Of a stretch of DNA of 64,000 nucleotides, positions 42,548 to 53,447 are shown piece after piece (within the stretch, counting starts at the first letter, position 1; each line of letters starts with the position of its first letter). The translations under genes were made by a program, and so were the position numbers. The DNA is from CAWDDA01 sp963813345 (GTDB lineage: Bacteria > Acidobacteriota > Blastocatellia > RBC074): contig CAWEYR010000028.1 in the NCBI GenBank assembly GCA_963813345.1, forward strand, positions 124,001-188,000. Direction: 5' to 3'. Under the pieces are notes generated by a model that saw only the letters and a list, made by a program, of their open reading frames with translations, made no database searches and was not told the origin of the DNA.

Positions 42548-44037
42548 ATGCCAAGCCAATACGACAAGATCTCACACCTCATGCGACGAGCCGCGTTCGG
42601 CGCCAGACCCAATGAAATCCAGCAGAGAGTAAGCCAGGGTCTCGAAGCTACAGTCGATGAGCTGGTGAATTACGACCAGGTTGAGGAGGATGCCTCGGTT
42701 CCTGTTGCACCAACAACTGCTCAGGGCTCAAGCGATATCACTCTTCTCAACATCGACGACATCGCGACATGGTGGCTGACGGTAATGATCCGCACAAAAC
42801 GGCCGTTGCGTCGAGCGCATGGTATTGTTCTGGCACGATCACTACGCCACATCCTTCGAGAAGGTGAACACGCCGAACGGACCGAAGCATCTCTACTGGC
42901 AGAATCAGCTCGAGCGCCAGTTTGCAACCGGGAAAATTTCGCGAACTGAGCAAGGGGATGAACCGTGATGCGGCCATGCTTCGATGGCTCGACAGCATCA
43001 CCAGTCGCAGGACAAGTCCCAACGAGAATTATGCTCGCGGAGCTCTTTGAGATGTTCATGCTTGGCCTGACAGCCTTCGACGCCGGGGCCTACACCGAAC
43101 CGGACGTTCAGCAGGCGGCGCGAGCGTTTACCGGCTGGGGATGGCAGATGTTGCGTTTGGATGCACCGACTGGCAACCAGGTTAATGGACCCGCGACGGA
43201 TCCGTCTCTCGGTTGTTCCCATTCCGCCAAACGTCAATGATAACTCGGCTGCCGCACGCGAACACGATTACACGAACAAGACCGTGTTTGGGGTCGTGCA
43301 GAATTTCAATGGGGATGACATCGTCGATCTGGTCCTCGATCACGAACCCCAGCGAACCTACGCTGCCCGCATGCTCGGAGCGAAGCTCTTCGAGCATTTC
43401 GCGTATGAAGACCCTGAAGAATACATCGTCGACCACATGGCTGCCGTATTGCTCCGCACCAACTTCAACATCAAGGCGGCGCTGCGTGACCTGTTCCTGA
43501 ATGTGAAGGAGTTTTATTCGGAGAGGGCGATGCATTCGCTGATCAAATGGCCCGGCATATTACATGGTCAGCACACTTCGATTGCTTGGGTTAAATTCAA
43601 TCAATGCCCGGAACGCGAACAACAACAACCTCGCGTGCTATGGGCCAATGGCTTTTTTGGCCGCCGGATGTCTTTGGGTGGCCGGCGCGCGAGGATTGGA
43701 TCACGACGTCGCAAACATTTGCGCGAGCCAACTGGGCAAATGGAGTTTGCACGTCACAGCACGAACTTTCCGAACGCAAATATCGATGCGCTACGCACAC
43801 TGGGAGGACTCGGCGACACTGCGACGCCAGAGCAGGTTGTTGATTACTTTACGAGTTTGTTTGTGCAGCGCACGCTGCGCGCCGAATGTCAGACAGGCGC
43901 TTGTCGAGTATCTGAGGAAGAACAACGCAGGAGTCATAGGTAACTTTTCGATAGTCACCGACAAGAACGGGAACTATCCAAAACTGCGTGGTTTGATTCA
44001 TCTGTTTCTGGCACGTCCCGAATACCAGAATCACTGA
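42548..44037 (+). pseudogene. DUF1800 family protein, several frame disruptions
   Basis: Starts MPSQYDKISHLMRRAAFGAR with a good ribosome site (GGAGGAAGG, 42534-42542). The DUF1800 core is found in pieces: WHDHYATSFEKVN, RELFEMFMLGLTAFDAGAYTEPDVQQAARAFTGW, VVDYFTSLF, LRGLIHLFLARPEYQNH. At least four frame changes occur (near 42825, 43190, 43600 and 43870). The DUF1800-DUF1501 pair is common in Acidobacteriota, Planctomycetota and Bacteroidota and is exported. Its function is unknown. The breaks may be sequence errors. Confidence 0.75.
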
Positions 44038-44055
44038 TTCGAAGGAGCAGGTCTT

Positions 44056-45353
44056 ATGTCAAAGCAGACTCGTCGCGACTTTATCAAGAAGGGTGCGGGA
44101 GCAGCCGGAGCGGGCCTTGCGCTGCCGGTACTCAACCGGACAGCGATGGGGACAACGATCGTCAAGCAGCTGGCTGATGTTGCTCAGGGTGATGGCAAAG
44201 TGCTCGTGATTCTCGAGCTTGCCGGCGGAAATGACATGCTGAATACCATCGTTCCGCTGAGGCAGTACTCAACCTATGCCAGCTTTCGTACCAGGATTGC
44301 GATACCGCAGGGTAACGTGCTTCCGCTTTACGGCTCGGCCACGTTCAACGGGCAGCCGACGATGGGCCTGGCGCCATACTTCCAGTCGCTTAAGCCTGTC
44401 TTTGATGCCGGCAAAGTCGCGGTTATTCAATCAGCACATTATCCGAGCCCGAATCTCTCACATGATTTCTCGCGGCGGGATCTACTCACCGGTATTCCGA
44501 CCAGCAATATCGCGCTCCAGGGAACAGGGTGGATCGGGCGGCATTCGGCACTCTACGGAAGCGATGTCAATTCACTCGATACAATCGGTATAGGCGGTGT
44601 CAACAAGACCCTCTACGCTTCGGGTGCCAAGGCTTCAGGGATCAACGCTGACGACGAATGGCAATCCCACTGGCTACTCTTTCAGCGCACCCGGCAGGCG
44701 ATGCAAACAACCAGGTAACGGCCGCCAAAATTACCGACCCGGCGGTGTCGACGATTCCTTACCAGCAGTTGTGGGAGACAACAACGACCGATGCGATCGA
44801 AGGATCGGCATCGGTTGCTGCGGCAGCGAGCTCTTATCAGACTGCCCCGGCGTGACATACCCGACAGGTCAGGGCTTCTTCAATGGGTTGCGACTGATCG
44901 CCAAGCTTGTCTGTTCGACAAATCCGAACCTTGGAACACGCGTCTTTTATCTGTCGCAGGGCGGTTACGATACGCATGCGAGTAAGACTACCGATCACCC
45001 GGTTCTGCTGACACGGGTTTCAGATGGTCTAAAGGCTTTCTATGATGATCTCGCGGGTAATGGCATCGCCGACAAAGTGATCGTGCTGATCTGGTCCGAG
45101 TTTGGGCGCCGCGTAGCCGACAATGCCAGTAATCGGCTCCGACCATGGCACATCGACAGATATGTTTGTGCTCGGTGGCGCAGTAAAAGGCGGCGTGTAC
45201 GGTGCCGATCCCGATCTGCTCAATCTCACTGACGGGAATCTGAGGTGGTCGGTCGATTTCCGATCGGTCTATGCAGAGATCATTTCCAAGTGGCTTGGTG
45301 GTGACCCGGCCGAGGTTCTCGGAGGCAGCTTCCCGCAATTGGGTTTTCTGTAA
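44056..45353 (+). pseudogene. DUF1501 protein with Tat signal, frame disruptions
   Basis: MSKQTRRDFIKKGAGAAGAG is a twin-arginine signal. DUF1501 (sulfatase/AlkP-like) segments follow: VLVILELAGGNDMLNTIVP, SAHYPSPNLSHDFSRRDL, LGTRVFYLSQGGYDTHASK, VIVLIWSEFGRRVADNAS, and AVKGGVYGADPDLLNLTDGN. Frame changes occur near 44680, 44860 and 45130. It starts 18 bases after the DUF1800 stop, with AAGGAGC as ribosome site, so the two form one operon. Confidence 0.78.
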
Positions 45354-45364
45354 GTCCGGGCAGT

Positions 45365-47288
45365 ATGCGCTCAATCAAAAGATTGTTGGTTCTGACTTTT
45401 GTGGTTATGGCAGGTACGGCCTTCATCATCGATCATCTTCGAACGGGAACGGCAGAGGCTAAGGTATTCGGAGGCCCGCCGATTCCATTCACCGGCGCTC
45501 CCGGCGAAGGTACCTGCATTGGATGTCACTACTCCTTTGGTGTTCCAAATCCTCCCAACAGCGGAGGTAGTCTCGCGATAACAGGATTACCAGCGAATTA
45601 CACACCAGGCGAGACCTATACGGTGACGATTACACTCGCGCATCCGACTGCCCGGCGCTGGGGATTCGAGGTGACTGCAATTGGCACTGACAGCACTTCG
45701 AATACGGCGGGCAATCTTGCCGTGATTGATTCGATACGTACCATCAGGCGCGTTTCTGATGCTACGGGATTTGCTCGAGTCTATATCTCGCATTACTCCG
45801 AGGAGGGTCGGCCTGCGTCACAGGACGGCACGTATCCCGGTCAGGCAATCTCAAACAGTTGGACTTTCAATTGGACTGCACCTTCATCTCCGCAGGGAGC
45901 TGTAAGTTTCTACGCTATTGGCAACGCAGCCAACAATCAGGTTAGCCCTGAAGACGACTATATCTATACCACCTCGGTAACTGTCCAGGCGCCAAACAGC
46001 GCGCCTGTTCTCGCTGCGCTTCCGGACCGAACGGCAGGAGTTGGCGATCAGATCAGCTTCTCAGTGACGGCAAGTGATCCTGATGGGAATCCTCTGACGT
46101 TAGCCGCAAGCGATCTTGCGCATTCGAGCTTCGATCCAATCACACGCCGATTCACGTTCGCTCCGGCGCCTGATCAGATCGGAACACAGACCGTCACGTT
46201 CAGCGCGAGTGATGGCCAGCTCGACGCAACCGAGAGCGTGACATTCGAAGTCACAGACGAAAGCGGTGTGGATCTCAATTCGCTCGAAAAGAATCCGGCG
46301 AATCCATCTCACTATCTCGACTATTCCCTCTCGAGCAGCGTCACACTGACTGCGATCGGCGCGTTTGGTGCCGATGCAAAGGTAGTCTTCAATGGTCTCG
46401 CTCTTACCTCCCAGGCAGTGCCAGGTGGCGTTGCCGGCACAGTCCCGGCGAGTGAACTTACAACTCCGGGTGTCTACATGGTGAGAGTAAAGCTGGCTGA
46501 CGGAAGAATAACGCGCGAGCGTGCGTTTGTTCTTGCCTCGGAGGTTACTTCAACTCCCGCGACCACCGTAGATGCAGCAAGTTTTCAGAACCTCGTCGCG
46601 CCAGGCCAGATCGGGTCAGTCTTTGGAGCGAATCTGATTGTCGGCAGTCAGCCACAATCAGCAAACGTGTTACCGCTGCCCGGATCGCTTCGCAACACAC
46701 GTGTGTACGTGAATGGAGTTCAGGCGCCGCTCTTCTATGTCTCGAGCGGTCAGATCAACTTTCAGATTCCGCAAACCACCGCAGCGGGTCAGGCATTTGT
46801 AGTCGTGTATCGCGGTGACGGAATCGCTTCATCAGGCAGCTTCCAGGTTGCACCCGTAGTTCCGACGCTGTTTTCAACAAACAGCCTCGGTACCGGACAG
46901 GGATCGATCCTTAATTCTGATTTCAGTCTCAACGGAGATTCTTCAATTGATCCTCAATTGAAGCGCGCGAAGCGCGGAGATCAGCGTCATGATATTTGCC
47001 AACCGGCCGACGTCACTTCTCCTTAACAGCGAGACGGGCCAGCCGGCATCGGTCGAAGACGGAATGCCTTCGCCCTTCAATCCGCTTCTATCTCTGGCTC
47101 AGCCTGCCACTGTGATCATTGGCGACAAGACGGTCGTTGCAAGCTTCAGCGGGCTGACGCCCGGTTACGTTGCGTTGTGGCAGCTTAACGTCTTGATTCC
47201 AACTGATGCTCCAGTCGGCAATGCGATTGAGCTGAGCGTCAGGATCGGCAGCCAGACATCGAATCGAGTAACTATTGCTATCGAGTGA
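45365..47288 (+). CDS. Secreted CxxCH choice-of-anchor V / TIGR03437 protein (frameshifted)
   Basis: About 640 residues. A signal peptide (RLLVLTFVVMAGTAFII) is followed by a single haem c site GTCIGCHYS and a reeler/choice-of-anchor V domain (to about residue 210). Then come a cadherin-like Ig module (APVLAALPDRTAGVGDQISFSVTASDPDG), another Ig-like region and a C-terminal TIGR03437 domain (VDAASFQNLVAPGQIGSVFG, PLFYVSSGQINFQIP). The frame slips near 46985; MIFANRPTSLLLNS and LTPGYVALWQLNVLIP follow in the next frame, ending at 47288. It follows the DUF1501 gene by 11 bases. TIGR03437 domains are typical of Acidobacteriota surface proteins. Confidence 0.82.
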
Positions 47289-47326
47289 GATCGAGTGAGC
47301 AGGAATCATAGTAGAGGGGGTCGCGT

Positions 47327-48892
47327 ATGAAATCGCATCCGAAATCAAATCTTTCGCGCAAGGTCGTGCTCTGCTGTCTGAGTCTCGCTGCGCTTCTGCT
47401 GACGGCAATGCCCGAACGGCAGGTGAGTGCTCGCGCTCAAGCGGCCAGTGCTGCTTTGGTGAATGCGGCGAGCTACGACCCGGCGAAGATTGTTGCGCCG
47501 GGATCGCTTGCGTGCGTTGTTCTCGACCGGGCATGACGGCCGAGCAGCCGCAATCCGCTTCGACCTTGCCGCTCCCGACTACGCTCGCTGGCGTCTCGGT
47601 CAGGATCGATGGGTTGCCGGCGCCGCTCCTCTATGCTTCGGCGAACCAAATCAACCTTCAAGTGCCAAGCGGCGTCGACCTTGGTTCGGCCAATGTAGAA
47701 GTATTCAGAACTGGCGTCGCCGCACCTGTTTCAACTGGAACGGCAACAATCGTTGAGGCAGCTCCGGGAGTCTTCACGGTCAATGCAATCGGATCAGAGC
47801 AGGCATCGGCACTCAATTCTGACTATTCTTACAATGCCACGTTCGATCTACTCCCCGGCTCACGACCCGAAGTTACCGGCAGCTTTGTATCCATATATGC
47901 TACCGGGGCAGGACGAACTAATCCTCTGGTAGCTGACGGGCAACCATCTCCATTTGGTCCGCTGGCAGTTGCAGACGGCGTAACCACAGTAGTCATCGGT
48001 GGAGTCCAGGGACAAGTCGTATTCAGCGGACTCGCTCCAGGATATGTCGGCCTGTGGCAGATCAATGTATTCATTCCGTCAAGTCTCGCAACCAACTTTG
48101 CAACACCCTTCTCGGTGCAGTTGAAGAATCAGTCGAGCAACCCCGGCAAGACGACTACGATTGCAATAGCCAACAAGAATGAGTTTGGCACGGCAGCGGG
48201 CAAGGTAGTCAACGCACTCAGCGGCGCCGGTATTGGCGGGGCCAACGTTACGCTTCAGCCGTCAGGCGGCGGTGCACCGCGCCAGGCAGTGACAAATGGA
48301 GCGGGCGACTACAGTCTCTTTGTGATATCGCCGGGAAACTACAATCTGCAGGCAACTGCCGCCGGGTTCATCCCCGCATCGCAGGCTACATCAATCGCTG
48401 GCGGGGGCGCGGCTGAACTCGCTCCAATCGCACTCACGCCACCTCTGGCAGATAATCAGGCTCGAGTAGTTGTCAGCTGGAAGAATGGCTACGATCTGGA
48501 CGCTCACCTGACAGGTCCGGGCGGAGGCGGTCAGCGCTATCACGTCTGGTGGAATGGTGAAACAAATCTTCCCGCCCCGACGACGGCGCAACTCGATCGT
48601 GACGACGCAAGTGGAGCGGGTCCTGAAACACTCACTTTCTCTATTCGCCGCCGGGAGCTACAAGTTCTCAGTTCAGGACTACAAGAATCGCGACCTGAAC
48701 GGAAGCCTGGGTTTCGGCGCGTCTAATGTAGTGGTTCGAGTGTATATAGGCAACCAACAGGTTGCATTTATCACGCCGCCGTCTGGTGGAGGAACACTGT
48801 GGAAGGTTTTTGAGATTCAAGGCCAGCAGCTCTCGATAGTGAATCAACTCAGTGACGAGCCTGATCCTTCGAATATAAAGGTTAGTTATTGA
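47327..48892 (+). CDS. Secreted TIGR03437 / carboxypeptidase-regulatory protein (frameshifted)
   Basis: About 520 residues. A signal peptide (VVLCCLSLAALLLTAMP) is followed by a TIGR03437 domain (AALVNAASYDPAKIVAPGSL, PLLYASANQINLQVPSG, GLAPGYVGLWQINVFIP), a carboxypeptidase-regulatory-like domain (AAGKVVNALSGAGIGGANVTLQ, GDYSLFVISPGNYNLQATA) and a C-terminal beta domain with VVVSWKNGYDLDAHLTGPGG and SYKFSVQDYKNRDLNGS. Slips near 47525 and 48620 split it. It is a likely paralogue of the preceding protein and part of the same export cassette. Confidence 0.8.
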
Positions 48893-48899
48893 AGAAGAA

Positions 48900-49055
48900 G
48901 GGGTGGGTCAGGGGTCGGGGGTCAGAAGACGCAGATTTGGCATTTCAAGTTTTAGTTTGTTATTTGATAGCGAAAGCTGACATAACAAATGACAAGTCTA
49001 AAGCTTGATAATCATAAATGTTCTGACCCCTGACCCCTGACCGCTGACCACTCTT
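48900..49055. repeat. Composite hairpin: GGGGTCA arms around a diverged inner palindrome
   Basis: GGTGGGTCAGGGGTCGGGGG, then GGCATTTCAAGTTTTAGTTTG, an inverted AAGTCTAAAGCTTGA, then CTGACCCCTGACCCCTGACC. It fills the gap before fabI. Confidence 0.7.
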
Positions 49056-49073
49056 CCATGCTAAAGTCTCCTC

Positions 49074-49853
49074 ATGCTTCTCGAAAACAAGCAGGGTCTC
49101 GTTGTAGGAGTTGCCAACAAGCACAGCATTGCCTGGGCGATTGCGCAATCGGCGCAGCGTGAAGGCGCTCGTCTCATCCTGAATTATCAGAACGAGCGGC
49201 TTCGGGAGAATGTAGAAGAACTGGTTGCCGAGCTTCCCGGGGCAAAGGCCTTTCCCTGTGACGTTTCAGACGATTCACAGATAGCTGCATTTATTAAAGC
49301 CGTCGGAGACGAAGTCGATGGTCTCGACTTTCTGGTGCATTCGGTTGCCTATGCACCGCGCGAGGAATTGACAGGAGACTTCATCAACTCCTCGCGCTCC
49401 GGGTTCCAGGCGGCAATGGACATCAGCGTCTACTCACTCGTCGCGCTGTCGCGTGCAGTGCTGCCTCTACTTCGTCCCGAAGCGTCGATCATCACGCTCA
49501 CCTATCTTGGCGGTGAACGTGTAGTTCCCCGTTATAACGTCATGGGCGTGGCCAAAGCAGCGCTTGAATCGACGGTTCGTTATCTGGCGAACGACCTCGG
49601 TCCTCGCGGAGTGAGGGTAAACGCGATATCGGCGGGCCCTATCAGAACGCTCGCTGCACGCGGAGTTTCGGGGATCAGCAAGATGGTCGACCATCATCGC
49701 GAAGTCGCCCCGCTCCGGCACGCCACCGAACAAGCTGAGGTAGGCGACACCGGACTCTTTTTGCTGAGTTCACTATCGAGGGGAATTACTGGTGAAGTCA
49801 TCTATGTTGATGGTGGATACCATATCCTCGGCACACTCGCACCGATTGGTTAG
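49074..49853 (+). CDS. fabI: Enoyl-ACP reductase
   Basis: A 259-residue short-chain dehydrogenase-like enzyme that completes each fatty-acid elongation cycle. GVANKHSIAWAIAQSAQREGA is the FabI NAD site, HSVAYAPREELTGDF the substrate loop, and YNVMGVAKAALE supplies the Tyr-x6-Lys catalytic pair. The C-terminus SSLSRGITGEVIYVDGGYHILG is typical. The gene stands alone and is convergent with the next one, with stops overlapping. Confidence 0.95.
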   Translation: MLLENKQGLVVGVANKHSIAWAIAQSAQREGARLILNYQNERLRENVEELVAELPGAKAFPCDVSDDSQIAAFIKAVGDEVDGLDFLVHSVAYAPREELTGDFINSSRSGFQAAMDISVYSLVALSRAVLPLLRPEASIITLTYLGGERVVPRYNVMGVAKAALESTVRYLANDLGPRGVRVNAISAGPIRTLAARGVSGISKMVDHHREVAPLRHATEQAEVGDTGLFLLSSLSRGITGEVIYVDGGYHILGTLAPIG

Positions 49854-50347
49854 ACATCGTCGTCGAGCAGAGTATCCACCCAGGCGCGAATCTGCGGACG
49901 TGTGATTTCTGATTCTATCTTTCCAGCACGAATCACAAACCAGGTCGCACCGTCCTTCCCCTGAGGCTTGAGAATCAGTTCTTCTGCTAACTTCTCTGTG
50001 AGAATCGGGCTGAGGCTGAAGCTTACGCGAGCACGTGCTAAACCCTGGTCAGGAACGAACCCGTGTTCGGGCTCTCTCGGCCAGCCGGCCTCGACGAGCA
50101 TGGTCTTGCCTCGATAACGGATTCCAAAGCGCTCGCCCACCATAACCGATTTGCCAAGATTGAATTTCCATTCCTGTCGCGCCGTCTGAAGAAGACTTGC
50201 CGGAGTGACGCTGGCCGAGCCGTTGATATCCGCGCAGATCGTCGTCAATGCATCCCATAGCCATTGCTTTCCACGTTCACGTAGCTGGTCGTTTGCCTGT
50301 CTGAGGGCGGCGTATCTGGCAGCGTAGTCGATGTCGGGTTCGTCCAT
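49850..50347 (-). CDS. Protein of unknown function
   Basis: About 165 residues starting MDEPDIDYAARYAALRQAND (15 bases upstream lies an earlier in-frame ATG at 50362). It is soluble, mixed alpha/beta: a helical N-terminus, then strands around FNLGKSVMVGERFGIRYRGKTMLVEAGWPR and ARARVSFSLSP. I do not recognise the family. It lies 30 bases past the recR stop on the same strand, after a small hairpin. Confidence 0.7.
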   Translation of the reverse strand: MDEPDIDYAARYAALRQANDQLRERGKQWLWDALTTICADINGSASVTPASLLQTARQEWKFNLGKSVMVGERFGIRYRGKTMLVEAGWPREPEHGFVPDQGLARARVSFSLSPILTEKLAEELILKPQGKDGATWFVIRAGKIESEITRPQIRAWVDTLLDDDV

Positions 50348-50363
50348 GGAATGAAAAAACAAG

Positions 50364-50392
50364 ATTCCGCCTGAAGGCGGTACAACATACCT
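50364..50392. repeat. Single arm of the CCGCCTTCAGGCGG family
   Basis: AAGATTCCGCCTGAAGGCGG followed by TACAACATACC. A self-hairpin between recR and the unknown gene; the inverted second arm seen at 14262 is absent. Confidence 0.65.
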
Positions 50393-51006
50393 TAGACTTC
50401 GCGGCGATTGACTAGAGCTTTGTGCATCGTCACTTCGTCTGCATACTCGAGATCACTGCCGACTGGGACGCCCATCGCAATGCGGGTAACCTTGACTCCG
50501 AGTGGCTTCAACAGACGGCCAAGATAGTTGGCTGTAGCCTCGCCTTCCGCATTTGGATTCGTGGCAAGGATGATCTCCGTGACTTCGGTTTGACCGCTTG
50601 AATCCGGTTTGAGTCGTTGAATCAGGTTGCGGATGCGAAGATGTTCGGGTCCGATGCCGCGAATCGGAGAAAGCGCGCCGTGCAGCACGTGATAGAGGCC
50701 TCGGTATTCGCGCGTCTTTTCGACTGCGACCAGATTATATGGCTCTTCGATGACACAGATTGTCGATCGGTCGCGTGTGGCACTATCACAGAAGCGGCAG
50801 GGATCAGTATCTGTCAGATTGTTGCATACCGAACAGAATATGATCCGGTCTTTTACCTCGCGGATGGCGTCCGCCAGGCGTGCAGCCTCTTCCGTCGAAA
50901 CGCGCAGAAGATGAAAAGCAAGACGTTGGGCTGACTTGTGGCCGATTCCAGGAAGCCGTTTGAACTCATCGATCAGCCGGGTCACCGGCTCAGCATAATC
51001 GAGCAT
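50392..51006 (-). CDS. recR: Recombination mediator RecR
   Basis: 204 residues: an N-terminal HhH (LIDEFKRLPGIGHKSAQRLAFHLL), a four-Cys zinc finger (CSVCNNLTDTDPCRFC), a Toprim domain (TICVIEEPYNLVAVEKT to EIILATNPNAEGEAT) and a Walker-like C-terminus. With RecF/RecO it loads RecA at gaps. It follows ybaB by 7 bases, giving the classical dnaX-ybaB-recR order. Confidence 0.96.
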   Translation of the reverse strand: MLDYAEPVTRLIDEFKRLPGIGHKSAQRLAFHLLRVSTEEAARLADAIREVKDRIIFCSVCNNLTDTDPCRFCDSATRDRSTICVIEEPYNLVAVEKTREYRGLYHVLHGALSPIRGIGPEHLRIRNLIQRLKPDSSGQTEVTEIILATNPNAEGEATANYLGRLLKPLGVKVTRIAMGVPVGSDLEYADEVTMHKALVNRREV

Positions 51007-51013
51007 ATGAGGA

Positions 51014-51322
51014 TTACATTCCCGGAAGCTTCAGACCGCCGAGCGCGCTTCCAAGCCGGTTTTGCATAGCTTCGTCCACCTTACGACCGCACTCATTGAC
51101 GGCAGCCACAATAAGATCCTGAAGCATCTCGAGGTCGCTGCCGGCTTCCGGATCGATCCTGATTGCAAGGAGTTCCTTGGCGCCATTCATCTCTGCCTTC
51201 ACAATGCCACCTCCCGCAGTCGCATCAACCTTGAGCGCCTGCATCTCGCGCGCCATGTCCTCCTGCATCTTCTGAGCCTGCTTCATCATATCCTGCAGAT
51301 TCATTCCGCCAGGTAACTTCAT
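51014..51322 (-). CDS. ybaB: YbaB/EbfC nucleoid-associated protein
   Basis: 102 residues: MKLPGGMNLQDMMKQAQKMQ, then a helical tweezer and the central AGGGIVKAEMNGAKELLAIRIDPEA. It forms dimers that bind DNA. It lies between dnaX and recR. Confidence 0.94.
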   Translation of the reverse strand: MKLPGGMNLQDMMKQAQKMQEDMAREMQALKVDATAGGGIVKAEMNGAKELLAIRIDPEAGSDLEMLQDLIVAAVNECGRKVDEAMQNRLGSALGGLKLPGM

Positions 51323-51359
51323 GTTTCTAACTCCTTATTGTCCATTCTAGCACTTGTAG

Positions 51360-51513
51360 CTGATGCTAAGTGCAAGTGCTGAGTGCTGAGCTGCTGGGTG
51401 CTGAGCGTATGGAGTTCAAGCTTTAGCTTGCTCTTTCATTCGAGTAAAGAGCAAGCTAAAGCTTGAACTCAATACTCAGCACGCCAGCACTCAGCACTCA
51501 GCACTCAGCACTT
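51360..51513. repeat. Composite hairpin: GTGCTGA arms around TTCAAGCTTTAGCTTG palindrome
   Basis: AAGTGCTGAGTGCTGAGCTG, then GGAGTTCAAGCTTTAGCTTG, a loop, CAAGCTAAAGCTTGAACTC, and CAGCACTCAGCACTCAGCAC. It separates dnaX from ybaB, which are usually adjacent, and touches the dnaX stop. Confidence 0.85.
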
Positions 51514-51515
51514 CT

Positions 51516-53210
51516 TCATCCCGCCGGATCGTCGCCGACTTCACGGACATCGATTATTTCGCCGCGCAGTTTGTCTGCTGTGAGCCTGACAGCCGGGTTT
51601 TGGAGTGCAAGCTCGCGCATCCGGTCGCGCTTTGATTGTGGTGGAGCCGGTGTGGCGATGGTTCCCCGGCCTGCGCGCAGCTCAATTCGCAATGGTTGTG
51701 AGAAGAGCTTTTGCCCGATCTCGCCAAACAATGTCTGACTGTCGCGTAGTCTTGAGGAAAACGCACTCTCGCCCTCAAACGTGACCACGAGTTTGTTACC
51801 GTCCACTTCAACAGACTTTGCGTCCTGCAACGCTATGATGAGGGGTGTCCGGTTTTGCCGCCCAAGCTCTTCAATGACCATCTTCACTTTCGAACTAAAC
51901 CTCGAGCTCGCAGACGGCTGTTCGTCGGGCTCGATGAGATCGATCGGTTCAGAAATCTCTGGCATGTCGAAGTCCTGGGCTTCGCGAGAATCAAGGACCT
52001 TCGCTTTTTGCGATGGCGGCATCAATGGCGGGTTTGAGGTTCTGGGTGGAACCTGGCCACCTGTCAATCGAGCCTCAAGAGCTTCAAGCCGCTCGAGCGC
52101 ATTGGAGAGTGGTTCAAGGCGCGTGGCGCCAGCGATCTTGACGAGACCTAGTTCGAGCGCGAAGCGAGGGAAAGGCGAATCCTTTATCTCCTTCTCAACC
52201 TCGGTCAGGAGGTGAAACGAGCGAACGATCTCCTCTTCTGAGAATCTCGCTGCAAGTGCTTCGAGCTTCGAAACGTCCTGTTCGGCTACGCCGAGACTCT
52301 CAGCGTCCTTGATCCCGGACTTGAGCACCAGAAGATGCCGGAGCGTGGTCATGAGCTGTTTCGCAAAATTCCTGAGATCGCTCCCGTGCGATTCAAGTTC
52401 GGACGCGATCTCAAAGATCTTCTCACTTCTGCTGTCGGCAATGGCATTGATTGTAGTTTCAAGAAGGTCGAAGGCGACGAGGCCGAGCGCTGCGGATACA
52501 TCAGCATCGGCAACTTCGAGACCCGAGAAGGCAATAACCTGATCCAGCGATGAAAGGGCATCCCTCAGGCTGCCGCCGGCTGCACGCGCAATCTCGCCAA
52601 GCGCCGTGTCGCTGATAGTAACACCTTCGGCCCGAACGATCTCTTTAAGCCTGCCACGAATCTTTTCGACCGAAATCTGCCGGAACTCAAAATGCTGACA
52701 TCTTGAGAGAATCGTCTCTGGCAGTTTATGAAACTCAGTTGTCGCGAGAATGAAAAGCACATGAGACGGCGGCTCTTCGAGGGTCTTGAGGAGCGCATCG
52801 AAGGCATTGCCAGAAAGTCGATGAACTTCATCGATAACGAAGACTTTGTAGCGGTCGCGCGCGGGGACGAACGCAATACTGTTGATGATTACATCCCTGA
52901 CGTTATCGACGCCCGTGTGGGACGCTGCGTCGATCTCGATCACATCGAGTGAATTACCGGCAGCAATCTCGCGGCACGATGCACATTCAAGGCAAGGCTG
53001 ATTTGTGATACCGGTAATGCAATTGACTCCTTTTGCGAGAAGGCGCGCCGTTGTTGTTTTGCCGGTCCCACGGACTCCTGAGAATAGATAGGCATGGTGC
53101 AGTCGGCCGTTCAGGAGCGAATTCTGCAGGGTGCGCGCGATATGCTCCTGGCCTGTCAAATCCTTAAACGTCGCTGGACGGTATTTTCGTGCGATGACTT
53201 CGTGATTCAA
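51516..53210 (-). CDS. dnaX: DNA polymerase III subunit gamma/tau
   Basis: A 564-residue clamp-loader ATPase. YRPATFKDLTGQEHIARTL opens the AAA+ domain, with Walker A GVRGTGKTTTARLLA, a zinc-binding set C..C..C (CITGITNQPCLECASC), Walker B VFVIDEVHRLS and sensor 1 LATTE. Domain III runs to about 370, and a tau-like C-terminal domain follows. No slippery sequence for gamma production stands out. First gene of dnaX-ybaB-recR. Confidence 0.96.
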   Translation of the reverse strand: MNHEVIARKYRPATFKDLTGQEHIARTLQNSLLNGRLHHAYLFSGVRGTGKTTTARLLAKGVNCITGITNQPCLECASCREIAAGNSLDVIEIDAASHTGVDNVRDVIINSIAFVPARDRYKVFVIDEVHRLSGNAFDALLKTLEEPPSHVLFILATTEFHKLPETILSRCQHFEFRQISVEKIRGRLKEIVRAEGVTISDTALGEIARAAGGSLRDALSSLDQVIAFSGLEVADADVSAALGLVAFDLLETTINAIADSRSEKIFEIASELESHGSDLRNFAKQLMTTLRHLLVLKSGIKDAESLGVAEQDVSKLEALAARFSEEEIVRSFHLLTEVEKEIKDSPFPRFALELGLVKIAGATRLEPLSNALERLEALEARLTGGQVPPRTSNPPLMPPSQKAKVLDSREAQDFDMPEISEPIDLIEPDEQPSASSRFSSKVKMVIEELGRQNRTPLIIALQDAKSVEVDGNKLVVTFEGESAFSSRLRDSQTLFGEIGQKLFSQPLRIELRAGRGTIATPAPPQSKRDRMRELALQNPAVRLTADKLRGEIIDVREVGDDPAG

Positions 53211-53447
53211 GACGAAGACCTCATTTCGGATGCAGTGTAGAATCGTCTGACATTTGTTATGACTTCAAGTTAGCCATCAAGTTAGTTCTGTTATTGTGCT
53301 TGCCTTTTGCCCCGTCGAGTAGGGTAAAATGACTATAACTGTACCCCAACTCACACTTGATACACTTGACATCACGCACACGAGACACGAATACGCTTCA
53401 CAAATGACCACCGACCACACATACGACCAATAATAGGAGAAGAACAC

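Noticed and set aside
52300..53210. Programmed frameshift for gamma subunit in dnaX
   Set aside because: No A-rich slippery heptamer followed by a hairpin could be found in the gene by eye.
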